DNA of 64,000 nt from Terana coerulea (GCA_024811115.1 JAKOGH010000937.1:1-64000), one strand, 5' to 3'. Positions 47,550 to 60,676 are shown, counted from the first letter of the stretch. The notes: a model not told the origin generated them from the letters alone. Numbers and translations are program-made.

Positions 47550-50500
47550 CTAGAAACCGCTGGCCGTTACACGTAGCTGCTCCAACTTCTTCAGCACCTC
47601 GCCGACCGTGCGGTCCAGCTCGCTCGCAATGTTGCTTTGTTTTGACGCCGGAAGGCGGGCGAACATCTCGCAAAGGTCGCCGTCGACGACAGCTTTCACA
47701 GGGACGTAGTACCCACGCCAGCTTAAGTGATCGCGCCCGACGAGGCTGAGCTGCTCCGTGCGCATGTGCTGCTCGAGGGTGGAGATGAAGTCGACGTCCT
47801 CCTTCGAGACGAACGGCACGAGGATACCGATCGTCCCGTGCAGGCCTGTGTACAGGAGCACTTCCCGACCGCCGGCGACGAGCGAGACCTTGTGTATTGA
47901 CGTGAGGATGTCGCCGACATGGAAGTGCGCAAGCATGGAGGTCTTGTGCGGTGCGCCGGCCAGGATCCCCTTCTCGTGCAAAATGCCCGCGCCGGTGGGG
48001 TCCTCGTCCACCTGGTCGGAAACCTTCGAGTCTAATCGGTTGACGAACACATTGCCGAAACGGTCACCAGCAACCACAGTGTTGTAGTCGACCATGGCAG
48101 CGGATGAGATCCAGCGTGGTTGCGAATCATCGGCGAAGACGAGAAGGCGGTTCTCGGGAGCTTTGTAGACGGCGAAGTGGATTGATTCTTGCATGTCACC
48201 AACGATTATACGCGACCCTTGAGTAGCGAGTGTGACTATGGCTGTCCCGAAGCCCTAAAAGTGCTGGTCAGCTTTCTAAGTCGGCGAGAGAGAAGGTGGA
48301 AATCATACCTTGTTCTCGACCTTACGCAATAGCTTCTTTTGCCAATGTCATACAACCTCAGCGACTTGCCAACACCGGCAATCAAACGTCCTTGGAAAGC
48401 CATAACGGCCAATGGCACATCGTTGGTCTCCGTCTATGTCGCAAGTGAGCAAGTGCATGAGACATAAGTAGAGAAAACATACCTTGTGAAGCAATTCAAT
48501 GTCATTGCCGTCGTCAATGAAGCGATAAGTTCTCAAGAAGCCGCTGGTACATGACCGTGGTGCAAGGAAGGTATCCTGCGCCGTACCGACGACCAATGTC
48601 AACTCGCCTCCACGTGCTGCGAAGGGGACGACAGCTATTGAGAACGCTGCCTCGTTGTTATCCAACGGGATGAAGTTCACGGTTTGTGCCTACGAGCCTA
48701 TCAGTGTGTAGCCTTCAGAAAGCAAGTACACTGACTCACATCCACTGGGTTGATGATACGAATGCCCGACCCCCATGTACCCGCGGGCGCTTTTGGGCGA
48801 CCGAACACATCTGGTGGTAGTTCGAGTATCTCCTCGTCTATCTTCCGCCCTTGAGCTCGCTGTTGTGAATGCGGTGGTAAGATACACGTTAGTTGAACAC
48901 GAACAGACTGCGTAGCTTACGAGTTCTTCGACCTTCTTCTGCTTAGCCTCTTCGCCCATGACACGGTGATCTCCCTCGATGATGTAGAACAAACCATTGG
49001 TGGGATGTGAGATCATCTTGCGAGGAGTATACGACAAGGGAATGGAGTCTTGTTTGAGTTTGGTGCCGAGTTTCGGTATCTGGAATATCCTGAAAAATTG
49101 TTGGTTAATATACAGCGAAACAACCCTAGCTGACAGCCGAAGGGCTCAGTAGGAACAATTGGTATAATAATGTGAAAATTTTCAACATTATCGTTCTGTA
49201 ATCTCTGATCTCGTCCTTGCCCGCCGCGCGCAACGAAACCAGAGAAAATTGACATGCTTACCTGAGCACGCTCCCGGATATACCGATCAGTCCTTCGGGG
49301 CACAGCTCGGCGGAGAAGCTCCAGGCGTAGTCAAGGTTCTCGAAGATGAGGGGGTAAAGTGCATGAGATTTTGGTGGGTATAGTTCAGCCACGAACGGGA
49401 GGAAAGAGCGAGGATCCCAGGGTTCTTTTGGACCTGCACTCGGATGAGGCGAATCGGGCGCGTACCCAAGAATCTGAGGGTACGCCTCAGCAAGATGTTG
49501 ACGACTATTGTATACGAATGCGTGCTTACCGCGTCCTCGTGTCGGTCAACTGGCCATTTAATCGGATCCAGCACGGTCCTCAACAAGACACCGTTCTGTA
49601 GGCCGATGTTGACGAAAGTAGTCGGCTGCGACTTGTTGATACCCGCATCCAGTATATCCGGCGATACAAATCGCGGACGGCGGCGAGGTCAGCGCCTGCA
49701 AGCTGATCGTCTCAAGCGTGCTCTCCGGGTCCAGCGACACGATCCGGACGGTCTGGTCCTCGCAGCCGACCGCAAGGAACGGCGTGCGCTGTCGTCCCTC
49801 CGGAACCTCACCGACACTCAGAGCCAAGACGGTGCTGCCCATCGCCTTCCGCTCCTGGTACTCGTTCAGCTGGCCCTCGAGATCAAGCTCAAAGTACACG
49901 AGCTCCGCACTGCTGAGCGCCACGACCACCTGCCTGCGGTTTGTGGTCGCGCATACAATTGTCTTCCCTTGTGGTACCCGCCACTCGTTGACTCGTCGAT
50001 CCGCGAGAACATGTCGGATACCGTGCGGGTGCACTTGAAGCAGCGCATTGGAACCGAGTTGTTGGACGGCAAGGGTGGGTGATGACGAGAGGAAACCTGT
50101 GTCCTGAACTTCTTCGATCGTCTCTCCAATGGACAGCACAAGTGTACCGTTGACGAAGGACAGAATGATGTAAGAGTCGTGTGGATCTGAGCATGACAAC
50201 AATTAAGGAAACTCTTAACGCACGCTACTCAACACGCACCGTCTTCTCGAAGTTTCGTAGTCCAAACCGCATTGGGGATACCAGGCAAGTCCGAGCTGAC
50301 CACCTCCTCCACATCAAGACCATGCCTCAACATCCGCAGAGAACTCCTCCCGCCTTTTCCACAAGCCGCAAATATCTGCGGTGAATCAGAATTCGGCAAC
50401 AGGTTGAGGACTTTCGCATCAATGATAGGGTCCAGACTTTCTAGCTCATCCACTAGCGTGAGGTTATCGAGGCCGCGCGGGCGGAAGTACGCCGGGGGAA

Positions 50501-51895
50501 GGGCCATGGTCGGTGATGCCATGCCGAAGGAAGGGTATGCCGTTGAGGAGAATTCTGGTTCATTGTCGTCGTCACCTAGTTTTTGGAACTGGTAGAGGTG
50601 ACTGTATGCTACCGTCGTAAGTATTTCAAAGGATGCGGTGGTAGGCTACGCAACTGGTTCCCGAACTCTGAGGCGACAAACAAGAAATCCAGACTTCAGG
50701 ATGCAGAGACTTGAAGCGACGGGTACGGTATCAAAGTATTTGATCTTCAACGCTCGAACATCTTGCTCGTCGTGCTCAATGGTGACTTTATACAAATCAC
50801 CCTCTTCGCTTTGCAGCAGGAAAAAGAACGCGCCCTGTTTGAACATTAGTACTTGTTTTACTGCATTTAACGCGTGCGCGAACCTTCATCTTGTGCATGA
50901 CAGCAGCAGTAATGATGAGGCCCTCTCCTTGTCTTCAAGTGGGTGTCGTCTGCGCGGAATGGGCACACGATGCTGAGGGGCATCCATGTGTCGATAGATG
51001 ATATGGTCTTCACAACAGACTAACACACCAGAAGGGCCGTCGTAGCGGTCAGATGACGCGAGCTGCCCTCCAGGCACCTGCACGAGGAGATTCGCTCGCG
51101 GGTCGGTTGGTTCACTCCATTTGCGGACGACGTGGTTCAAGCCGAGGTCAAGTTCGTAGTACGTCAATAGCTGTACGCAAATTAGTGATTGCACATCGAC
51201 GCTACGCACGGCTGCTCACCTTCTCTGCGTTATTAAACGCCTCTCCTGACGGGTCCTGGTCCGACTCTGTGTAGTCCACCTCCAAAGCCGCAAATGTTGG
51301 GTTCTCGAAGCCGACGTCTAAGCCAACAATGTGGTGAATGATAGAGTTGTTCTTGTGGGCTTCCAGTGGCGACGATATGGTCAGGTTGGCAGCGGCATCA
51401 CGGTTGAGAATGTACACCAGCTTCGCTTTCTCCATAGCCGCGATCATCACGCTGCGTCCCTTGGGGTCGACCGCAATATACTGTCCAGGTACTATCCTCC
51501 GCGAGCCGGACTTGCCATATGTCTCCTGATGCACCTTCACGAAGCTGCTTGTCTTGGGATCGTAGTCTAGGATGACAATGCGACCCGAGTCCGAGCCTAC
51601 GATCGCATAGTCTGGGAATCAGGAAGAAGGTGAATACAAAGACGAGGGAAAGCGATACGTACGGCTCACCCTTGGTGCCGCCAGTCAGACGGAACGCCGC
51701 GAGGCAGCGTATCGAGCCGAAGACGTCGCTCGCGATGACCGTCGAGACTTTGCCCGTCTGCACGTCTGGCCGGAGCAGCTCCAGGCGCGTGCCGCGCGAG
51801 ACGATAATTTCCTGCTGTCGCGCCCCCGAAAAGTTGCCGACGATGGCCTGGGTCGCGGCAGTCGGCGACTGGAGTGTGAGGTTGTAGAGATGCAT
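47550..51895 (-). CDS. RSE1: Splicing factor 3B subunit 3 (Rse1/SAP130)
   Basis: This is the large WD40-like beta-propeller subunit of the SF3b complex of U2 snRNP, needed for branch-point recognition. The N-terminus reads [20 protein letters not shown], then the typical [56 protein letters not shown] and [18 protein letters not shown]. Later come [39 protein letters not shown] and the conserved end [34 protein letters not shown]. About ten short introns are seen. Family motifs are split between frames at six places: about 48337, 49350, 49558, 49658, 50680 and 50922, each needing a 1-nt change, most in homopolymers. Since the gene should be essential, sequencing error is the likelier cause. 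It is divergent from AFG1. Confidence 0.93.
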
Positions 51896-52166
51896 CGCAG
51901 GAGAGCAGACTTCAGTCCGAGCCTGCAATTGCTTTTGGAGGTCGTCAGCAAGGAGGTGAGCGTCTGTCAAATGAACCGAGAGGTGCGAGTAAGTTCCACG
52001 TTCTTACTCTGCTTGCTACCACGGTAAGAGGAGCGGTGATTGAGTCATTACAACTTTGTAGTGGCGTCACTGTACTGCTTCTTACTGCTGCTATCCGCCG
52101 ATTCACTGCATTTGCATCCGACCACGATCTGCCTTGCAGTCCACCGCTATGTAGCCGACTCATGCA
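51896..52166. promoter_or_regulatory. Bidirectional promoter region RSE1/AFG1
   Basis: The 271 bp between divergent ATGs at 51895 and 52167 must serve both genes. No clear TATA box is seen, as usual for housekeeping genes. Confidence 0.5.
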
Positions 52167-54469
52167 ATGCTCTTATCTCATACCAAATCATTAGTTCCGC
52201 GAAGAACATCGCTACGGGGCGCCCCCTCAACTTTGGCCTATCAGGAATGTTGTAGACGAAGATCTTATAGGACGAGTGAAAGAGCACATAGCTCATCGCG
52301 TTCTACAACCCTGCTACCCCAAACAACGGACCTGTTACAGACCTATCAAGGGCTAGTCGCACTTGGGAAAATCAAGTTTGACGAGGACCAAGTCCGGGTG
52401 ATCGTTGAGGTATGCTGTTGTCACTCCCGGTCTTATTAGCTTCGGCATAGCCCTAACTAATTACACAGCTTCGTAAACTATCGAAGGAGCTGACAGACTA
52501 CGCGCCTCCCGCCCTTACCGCGCACTATCTCGATTCCCGTGTGGCAGGCTCAGAACCATCGGAACCCGCTCCGTGGTGGACACCGAATTCTTCTGAGAGG
52601 ACGGATGGGCACTCAGCAGCAGACTTGAAAGCGCTCGTTAGATTTCGTACGCATGCGGAAGACTTGACCCAGTTGACCACACCAAAGGTACGCGAATCCA
52701 GAGAAAATTTGTATCGTATGGCGCTGACGTCGCCCAGGGTCTGCTTCTTACCGGTTCCCCTGGTTCTGGGAAGAGCTTCCTAGTCGATCTATGGTACAAC
52801 ACTCTACCGACACCGTACAAGGCTCGCAAACACTACAACCAGCTCGTGCTCGAGATCTATCGCGCCGTATGGGAGGAGACGCAGCTCCGCATGGCCACCG
52901 CGTCCTCCTCTGTGTCGAGTGCGGCGCCGGAACCGCAAGCATGGAACAAAACCGTCCGCGGCCGCTGGCGGGACCTCGCAGCAGCAGCAGCGCTGCCCTC
53001 AGGTGGACACGCACCGGCGATGCGGGCGCGGGCGGCGCGTACCGCCCAACGATCGCGTTCGTTGTCGCCCGGCGGCTCGTGCTCGCGCATTGGTTGCTCG
53101 TGTTCGACGAGGTGCAGCTGCTGGACGTGTCGAGCGCGACGCTGCTCGCGGACGTGCTCGCGTGGTTCTGGCGCGTGGGCGGCGTGCTCGTCGGCACGTC
53201 GAACCGCGTGCCCGACGACCTGTACCGCAACGGCGTGCAGCGCGAGCGGCTCGAGCCGTTCGTCGAGGCGCTGAAGGCGCGCTGCCCGGTCGTCACGATG
53301 CGCTCGCAGGAAGACTGGCGGAAAGTCAGGGCGGCGGCTGGGGCCGACAGGTCGTGGTACGCCGCGGGGCAGATGGCGGCCTTTGAGCGCAGGCTTGCGC
53401 AGATCTGCGCAGACGAGATTACCGCTGCTGGGATTGCGCAAGGTGCGATCATAGTCTCACCTGTGTACATATGTCTTGGCTTAGCAACATTTTTTCTCTC
53501 ATGTTTAGAACCCAGCACATGCGTTTTAACGGTGTTTGGTCGCCCCGTGCATGTCCCGTGGACGATCGGTGGTATCTGCAAGTTTTCATTCGACGAGCTC
53601 TGCGAGGAGGTATGTCATCCTATCAATTCACACACAGCTTCAGCAAATTAATTTTGCTGTGTCATCTCAGTCAATGGGCCCGGCAGACTATCTCACAATT
53701 GCGTCCTCCTTCCACACCGTAGTTATTACGTCAATTCCCGTCCTAAAGCTATCGTCCAAGAACGAAGCCCGGCGATTCATCTCCCTCATCGATGCGCTGT
53801 ACGAAGCGCGCTGCCGCCTCGTCTGCCACGCAGAAGCAGACCCTGAGGCCCTGTTCTTCCCCGAGGACGTCTTATCAGCCAACCAACCGCACCACGCAGA
53901 CGTCGACGTCCTGCTCGCAGAGGCCGTCGGCGAGACCCGCGACGTCTACCGCCCGAACGTCGCCGCGTACGACGCGCCGCATATGGCGGAGGCACCGGCG
54001 GAGCCGCGGGCTGCGCAGGCCCTCGAGACGCTGTCCATGTTCTCCGGCAAGGACGAGCAGTTTGCGTACAAGCGCGCCCTGTCGCGCCTCCTTGAGATGA
54101 CGAGTGAGGGGCTACGCCGTGCATGAGTGCTGGACGCCTCTCCCTGCTGCCGACCGCAAGTGGGAACGCCCCTCGACTGCGCCCGCGGTTACGGCCACAC
54201 GCAAGCCTACCAAGCCCCCGGCCTCGCCTTTCGACGAAGTATATGGCGTGGACTCCGATTTTGCTGCAGAGGCGGCGTACGACCGTCCCGACCGCTTCGA
54301 CCCAACGCACCGCCCGCCAGCGCCGCAGCTGCGCCCGGAGCACGTTTGGGGCGTGCGCGACGACTGGGGCGCACGCGCGAAGACGTGGGGCCGCGGGGCG
54401 AAGGCGCACGAGGACAAGGCACCCGCTGTCGACGAACGCGAGAAGGACCGGGGCCGTCCCTCGACGTAG
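52167..54469 (+). CDS. AFG1: AFG1-like mitochondrial AAA+ ATPase
   Basis: The product is an AFG1/LACE1 family ATPase of the mitochondrial inner membrane or matrix, involved in turnover of respiratory-chain subunits. The start MLLSHTKSLVPRRTSLRG is a presequence, followed by LLQTYQGLVALGKIKFDEDQ, Walker A GLLLTGSPGSGKSFLVDLW, ARKHYNQLVLEIYRAVWEE, Walker B LLVFDEVQLLDVSSATLL, and GTSNRVPDDLYRNGVQRERLEPF, the usual sensor and Arg-finger segment. The 3' exons give GPADYLTIASSFHTVVITSIP and NEARRFISLIDALYEARCRLV. Two apparent frameshifts occur: one between about 52980 and 53040, near a CAG run and the Walker B exon, and one at a G run (54108-54111) between RLLEMTS and GYAVHECWTPLPAADRKW. Intron borders elsewhere are normal. 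With RSE1 next door showing the same kind of defects, base-calling error is likely. Confidence 0.9.
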
Positions 54470-56024
54470 CCGGCGGTGCCCACAGCAGCCGAGCTAGGAC
54501 ACCGGGCTGTCTGTGACGCGCATCCGCGTACAATGAGAACCCCTCCTCGGCTTTCTTACCGGCTTCCCTCCGTCGCTCAAGTACGTTCGCGGGATGCCAC
54601 GCCTTCCCGACTAGCTTATTCGATGCGCGCATCGGGGCGACGTCTCCCGCGGCGCGACGGACGTCGGTCGGCACTGTGGAGCCCGGGGGAGCGATCTTCA
54701 GGGCGTGTGCAGCAAGTCTCCCAAGTTACCTTCCATGCTTGCCATTTGCGCTCTGCTGTTTCTTCGATGGTAGCTTAAAATTGAAACCCATTATGTTTAC
54801 AAGGTGCACGGAAGTTATACTCTGCGTGACCCATATAATTCTACGATATATACAGTATATTCGAAGCAGCTATCGTCGGACGAGATCAGGGAGCTCGTGC
54901 GGTGTGGAACGGGCTTGGGACGAGCATGACGGAGAGACAACAGCGACGGAAGACCCTTGAGCAACAGCACGGTTCGAACAAACAGCATCGACACGACGAC
55001 CAGTGCGCGACAAGCATTGCAATGAGACATGGGAAGCACTTCGTACATAGATGAAAAGACGAGATGGAAAGGAATGCTGAGCAACAACAACGGAAATGGG
55101 AGCGGAACGATTAGACTACGCCATGAAAACTTGGGATATCGAGGGAAAGTGATTACGGGCGGGCCGCTGCGAGGCGAGTAGTAGGGATGTCCGCCGTGGT
55201 GTGTGTATATGGTAGCCCGGCGGCCTATCCACCGGGCCAAGGCAAGACCAATAGGCTTTTGCAGCACTGGGAAGAAACGAGGGGACCGGAAGGAAGGTGT
55301 CGAAAGTAGGGTGCGGGAGAGAAAGCGTCGGCAGTCGGCAGGCGGCGGCGGTAGCACAAAAGCACCAGAGCTTGGGGCACCCAGTCCGCGTGACGACGGC
55401 AGGCGCGGCGTACGTGACGATGAGTCTTCACCAGTGTGCCGTCACAGCGTCGACGGGGCGTGGAGCGGCCTTGACGTACGCCATCTGCCCGAGGGACCGC
55501 CGGCGGCGCGTTGCATCGGGGGCCGCCCTTCCTTACGCAGACGTGGATGCCCCGCCGTGCCGAGCAAGACGTCGTGCGGCCGTTCAGGTTACGTGATTCC
55601 AATATGTGAGAGCTGGGGTAGCTAAGGGTGTTGACGACATGCTGCAAACGTTCTCCGGAAAGCTAAAAACGGGGACCGGCGAACCCATCATAAATATGTG
55701 CGTTGCGAGCGAGTGACGAAGGACGTGGACGAGGCTGAACGGAATCGACGAGTATCTTCTGTCTGCGAGGAGGTGCAATAGGACGGGGTGCATTACGGCC
55801 AATTAGGGGCGGCTAAGTACATGTAAACAGCAGCTGTCGGATATCGTAGCAGGGTCATATGGGGTAGCCGGAAGGTGAGCCGGTCAGAATGCGAGTGTCT
55901 TGACGCTGCCGTGAACGTCGTCGTAAAGGCGCATGTGGTCGGCAAAAGTCAAGGCAGAGGCGTGCTCCGCGGAACCGGCAGGCGCGACGGCGGACAACTC
56001 GGCTACGCGCGCGAGGCGTCAGAA
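54470..56024. other. 1.5 kb intergenic region
   Basis: No supported gene. A long minus-strand frame at 55357-54815 is Leu/Ser/Pro-rich without family or splice signals and is taken as chance. The region holds the 3' flanks of AFG1 and of the Hsp20-domain gene, which are convergent. Confidence 0.4.
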
Positions 56025-58370
56025 TTACTGCGTGCCCCAATACGTCATGGACGACATGCGCCGCGGAACGAGGATGCGGAGGAGGTCGCCGTCAAACTCG
56101 GCGCGCACCTGCGCGAGGTCCGCGTCGTACCCGAACGAAATCCGCCGCTCAAAGTGTCCTGCCCAGCCGCGTCAGCACACAGCGGGAACATATCCAGAAA
56201 AGGACTTACCGCCTCCGGGTTCCCACGAGTCCGCCACAACATGCAGCACGCGGCGGCGTCGCGTCGACAGGGTTCTGCGAAGCGCACACGTCATTGATGA
56301 GCCTAAATACGCTAATCCCGGACGCGAATCAGAGCACGCACATTGAATCCCGTCTGAAACCAGGCAAACGTATGATCAACCGATACTCGGACGGGCCCGT
56401 CTCGACGGCGAGGTAGCTGTCCGACGGTGCTGGTGCGTGGCTCAGGAACGTGTCGTGTGGCCGACTGCTCTGCGGCGGGGGCGGCGGGGTGAGCACGGTC
56501 GGCGGGGCGGGCGGCGGGATCGTGCCGCCTTGCACGGCCGCGGGCGGAACGGTGTTTTGCCGCAGCCACTCCGGCGGCGGCGGCTTCACGGGCGTGTAGG
56601 GCTCCGCGGCCATGTAATCCGCACGCCACGACGCGCGTGCCTGCGGGTACAACGCCGACGCCGGCACACCGGGTATGCTTGGCGGCCTACCAGACGACGG
56701 ACCCGCGGCCGGGAGGGTGTGGTACGGCGTGTCCGTCGGCAGCGGCAGGCTCATTGTCGAGTGACGGCTGTCCGCGTCCTGCGGGGGCACAGCGTGCATG
56801 GGCCGCGGCGCATGCAGCGGCGCGGCCCCCATCTCCTGCGCGGACACCGGGCGCCCGTACACCTGCAGCGGCCCTGCGACGTTTCTGCGGTGCTGATGGT
56901 GCGTGTGCCGCTCAGGTGACCTCGAGTGGGCCGGGCTGCCCCTGGACGCCGCAGGCACGTCCGCGGACGTGTCCATGTCCCCTTGCTGCTCTGTTGCGCG
57001 GGACGAGGTAGGCTGGGTGGTTAGTGTGTGCAATCCGGACGGGCCTGCGACGGGGTGTGCTGAGCTGTCCGACGGGACGGTCGTCCCAGCGAGTCGGAAA
57101 GGGTCTGCGGCCGCCGCCACTGCGCCGTCGCTGTCTTGCGCGGGCATCCGGTTCGTCTTCGGGGACAGCGGGGCCTTGTGCACCTGGGAAGGCATGAAGG
57201 GCAGCGGCACCTGGCTCGGGCTGTCGAACGAGGCGTGTCGCTTCGGGTACGAGGTGTTGCGGTGGGGCAGCGGCGGCCGTTCCGCAGGCGAGCCCGACGT
57301 GCGAGGGTAGTGGGTGTGCGAGTGGTGAAGCAGAGGGCGGGAGCGCTGCGACGGGCCTGGTGAGAGGAGGGAGAGAGGAATGTCAGCGGTGTTCAGGGCA
57401 GCGGAGAGAGTCCGACGATCAGATGGTGCAGACGCATGGGTAGCAGACACGGCTCGGAAACTCGGGATGAGGTGCATGTACATGCAATCGGACGAGGGAT
57501 CTGCCTCGTGCAAGGGGATGGTCCGGATACCCGACCCTGTCTGAGGACGCCACCTCTCACCATCCACTGACAACGCAATCAGTCGGTTCTTCCCCTGAAC
57601 GTTATACACAGTGCGGACTGTGCCGTCCATATTGGCGGCGATCGCGAAGGATGCGACTGTACGTGGGCGAGAGAGCGTCGCACACGCCGTTAACGTTAAA
57701 GGCAAACGGAGCAGCAGCGGAGGAAGTGTTTCTTCCCATACACGGCTGCAATACAGCGCACTTCTGCAGCCCCCGCACCGTAGTCGCCCCAGGTTTCATC
57801 CCGCGTCGCTTGGCCGTCGTGCACGGGTTCGCTCCCGCTTCGTCTGATAGGCTACGCCGGCGATAATCCGACAGGGGCTCTTTTGACGGAGACGACATGT
57901 CGTTTTACACAACACTTGACACACCCACCCCGGCATCCACACCATTGCGATAGATTACTGGAGGATTACTCACTGTTGGGCGTCCCTACGCGGCTCTGTG
58001 TTTGCATCCTCTCCAGCATGGTCACGTCTCCGTCTTGGTCCTGGGTGTACGAGTATTGGTCCTCTTCGGGCTGGTCGTCCTTGTGATGGTGGTCGACAGG
58101 TGAGTGCGAGTGGTCTCGAAGCTGAAGGCCTTCAAAAGGTGTAGCAAGCGAGGAGGAATCAGACGCAGAGGTAGAGTCTGTCGAAGTGGACGAGGACGTC
58201 GAAGACGAAGATGCAGTGGATGTGAGCGGGGGAGGGTGTGAGTGGTCGTAGTTGCGGTCGTATTCGCCGGACGAGGGGGTCTTTGTATCGACATGATGGG
58301 TGTGGCTCTGACGAAGCCTGCTCAGGCTGAGCGATGGGAGGGAGGAGCTCCTGTGGGGCAACCAGTGCAA
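56025..58370 (-). CDS. Hsp20/alpha-crystallin-domain protein with long disordered N-terminus
   Basis: The C-terminus is a small heat-shock (alpha-crystallin) domain built from three exons: EYRLIIRLPGFRRDSI, then TLSTRRRRVLHVVADSWEPGG, then GHFERRISFGYDADLAQVRAEFDGDLLRILVPRR and a stop at 56025. GT-AG introns keep the frame. Before it lie about 330 residues rich in Pro, Ser, His and Arg (for example PPPPEWLRQNTVPPAAVQGG), predicted to be disordered. The main exon is about 57366-56362, preceded by a strong polypyrimidine acceptor. An N-terminal Ser/Thr/Asp-rich exon probably covers 58370-57975 (SYTQDQDGDVTMLERMQTQ), but the exons between 57366 and 57975 could not be resolved. Ordinary Hsp20 chaperones are 150-250 aa; this one is far longer. 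The client or role is unknown. Confidence 0.7.
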
Positions 58371-60676
58371 ATGACTGTATTCGCCTCAGAGCCTCCCCCG
58401 CCCCTCCGAGGCCTCCCCCGGCCCTCGGCCGGCCGTCGCCCTGCCCGCCTCGCCCTGCCGCCGCCGGATCGCGATCGCTGCTCTCGTTGCCCTGGCGCAT
58501 TTGCCTCTTCGGGGCGCTCCCGACGCAAGCGCGCGCCGCCGACGTCACCGACGCTGGTCCGCGGCGTTATGGCAACCCCGGCACCGGGCGCCTCGGCAAA
58601 TTTAAGCGCGCCTGCTGCCCGTGGCTCCCCGGCGCGCCGAGCAAAATTGCGCAGGGCGTCCGCCGGCGCCACAAAGCAGATGCGCTTGTCCTGGCTCCTG
58701 CGCGAGCGCGACACGGCAGCAAAGGGTCTGATGTCCGGCGAGAAGCCGCGTGGGGCTCTTGGCTTCGACTCCTGCGAAGCTGTTCAGGGCTGTTTGGCGA
58801 TCTAGCGTTTCCCTCGCTCGTCTCCACCCCAATCTGGGGTGCGCGTCGCTAGCCTGCTTCTCATCATGATTCCTTTGCTGACTCTTCCTCTCGAGTCTCG
58901 AGCGCAGCCAAGAACGCCTTCCTCGTGCATGCGCGGCTCCAAGTCCAAGAACTTCGCCATGTCTAAACGAAGTTGGACGTGCGAAACAAGGAGATATCGG
59001 CTGTAAGGCTGTAGAACGAAGGATTCTAGGCCCACCAGTGGCAATCGTACGACGGACTCCGTATGAAGCGGGCACTAGCCGGTCATGACCCTCTTTAACA
59101 CATCAACGCGCATATGTACGGCACGCAGAAGCCTGGCCAGAAACACGTTCGATTTTTGTCATCTTACTGAACGTGCTCTTACGGTAGCAGCTTGCCCTAT
59201 GACTTGGCTGGCTACCGCCGAACTTTGGCACCACCAAGACCACACCCACCTTGCCTTTTTGGCGGTCGAAGCGATCACGGGATGGTAATGTCACTCATTT
59301 CCTAAGTGCTAGCACGACAGCTGATGCTCATTCATGTACACTCAGCATCTGAATTTGTTTCCTAAGGACCCCTTCAAGTGACTATAGCAAGTAGCCCCAC
59401 TACTATCCTGCACGTTGTCTGTGTACTTCCATCGAGACACAGTCACCTGTCTGCACATATGCCCTACTGCGGCCACTCATAATCGCACCAATGAGCGTCG
59501 GGATAGCCAAATACGAGGATCCTTGGTCCCGAATCACGCCTTCCGACCACAGCTTCCCATGTCCGTAAACCTGCTGTATCCGGAATCCTTGCTGCTCAGC
59601 TAGAAGTCGTCGCATCGGAGCATCACATATCGGAGAGCCAACCTGTACATTTTTCAGGGGGCTATGGTTTCAATGGAGGAGTAAGTCTCAAGCGTGTGCT
59701 CCTCTCGCATATGCATCAAGGGATCTCATCGCCGTCGTGCCCGCCCCCGGGTTGCCTCCGGGCTACGCGGAGGACATGGCCAGCGGCACCGTGTATCTAC
59801 GACTCAAACTGTAAGAAGAACCTGTCGGATGTGATTATTTTTGTATGTTGAGCACGGCGCCGGTGGAGTGGCACTGGCAGAATGCTGGACACGAAGTGGA
59901 CAGGGCGCTCCGGCTCTCAGCGCAAGTACCATGCCTTCCAAAAGCGTCCGCTTTTGAGAAGCTGCGTTATGTAATGGGCGCTCCGCCCTCATCCCCTTCA
60001 GTCGACTTGCCGTTGTCGCCGGGTTGCCGCTGACGTTCAGCTTCCCCGGCTCAACAGTACCAGCCCGCCGCTACTTTTGGACGACGCTAACAAAGCACGC
60101 GAGAGAAAAATAAGGAGACATCCCGGCGAATTAAATCAAGCTCATGGTGCCTGGGGTGACAAGGACGGTGCAGCCTCCATATTCGAAGTCATGCTTTGAA
60201 AGGTGAGTATGGCAGATTTTTGCCATTCTACGCACTGACTCTTGCTCCATGCCACAGAAATACGATCCATCGCACATTATCTGACGGCCTGAGGTACCAC
60301 ACATCTCCAAGATTCACTGCACACCGCTGCGGGGCGACATAGGGATTGCGGACACGATCCCTCGCAACTCGAGCAGGCTGCAATAGGATCCGGCGCAACC
60401 CTATGACGCGCCTTGTGCGATCGAGCGTACGACGTCGGCCGTGTCGGCGGGATCGATTATTATGCTGGACGTCGTCCGAATGCGTCCACCGCCATAAACT
60501 CGCTATGTTGGTCATCGTCGGCACACCGTTCCTCGTCGTCCCCTCCCTCTCCCCTGCACGCGCGTCGCCTGACCGGCTGGTTCGAAGCCCTCTCTATCCT
60601 CTATTCCTCCAACAGCTTATGATACGGCTTTGAGCCACCACATTCTACATTTCCTTACAAGCACCTCAAGATTCCT
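58371..60676. other. 2.3 kb region without a recognised gene
   Basis: A very GC-rich block at about 58380-58780 is open in several frames on both strands, all Ala/Arg/Pro-rich, which is the pattern of base composition rather than coding. The rest shows short frames only. Confidence 0.4.

Noticed and set aside
47550..51895. RSE1 as a true pseudogene
   Set aside because: Six single-base breaks, mostly in homopolymers, leave every motif and splice site well kept, which fits base-calling error better than decay; an intact second copy would be needed to reverse this.
54815..55357. 180-codon minus-strand frame with hydrophobic stretches
   Set aside because: Leu/Ser/Pro-rich without a family, splice sites or a clear signal peptide; it lies in the 3' flank shared by two convergent genes.
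57740..57830. MYND-like pattern CGGCRSALYC on the minus strand
   Set aside because: The frame is closed just upstream by TGA and lacks the remaining MYND cysteines; it is probably a chance reading in an unresolved part of the Hsp20-domain gene.
58242..58852. Overlapping 130-190 codon frames on both strands
   Set aside because: The block is very GC-rich, so stops are rare in all frames; the products are Ala/Arg/Pro-rich and mutually exclusive.
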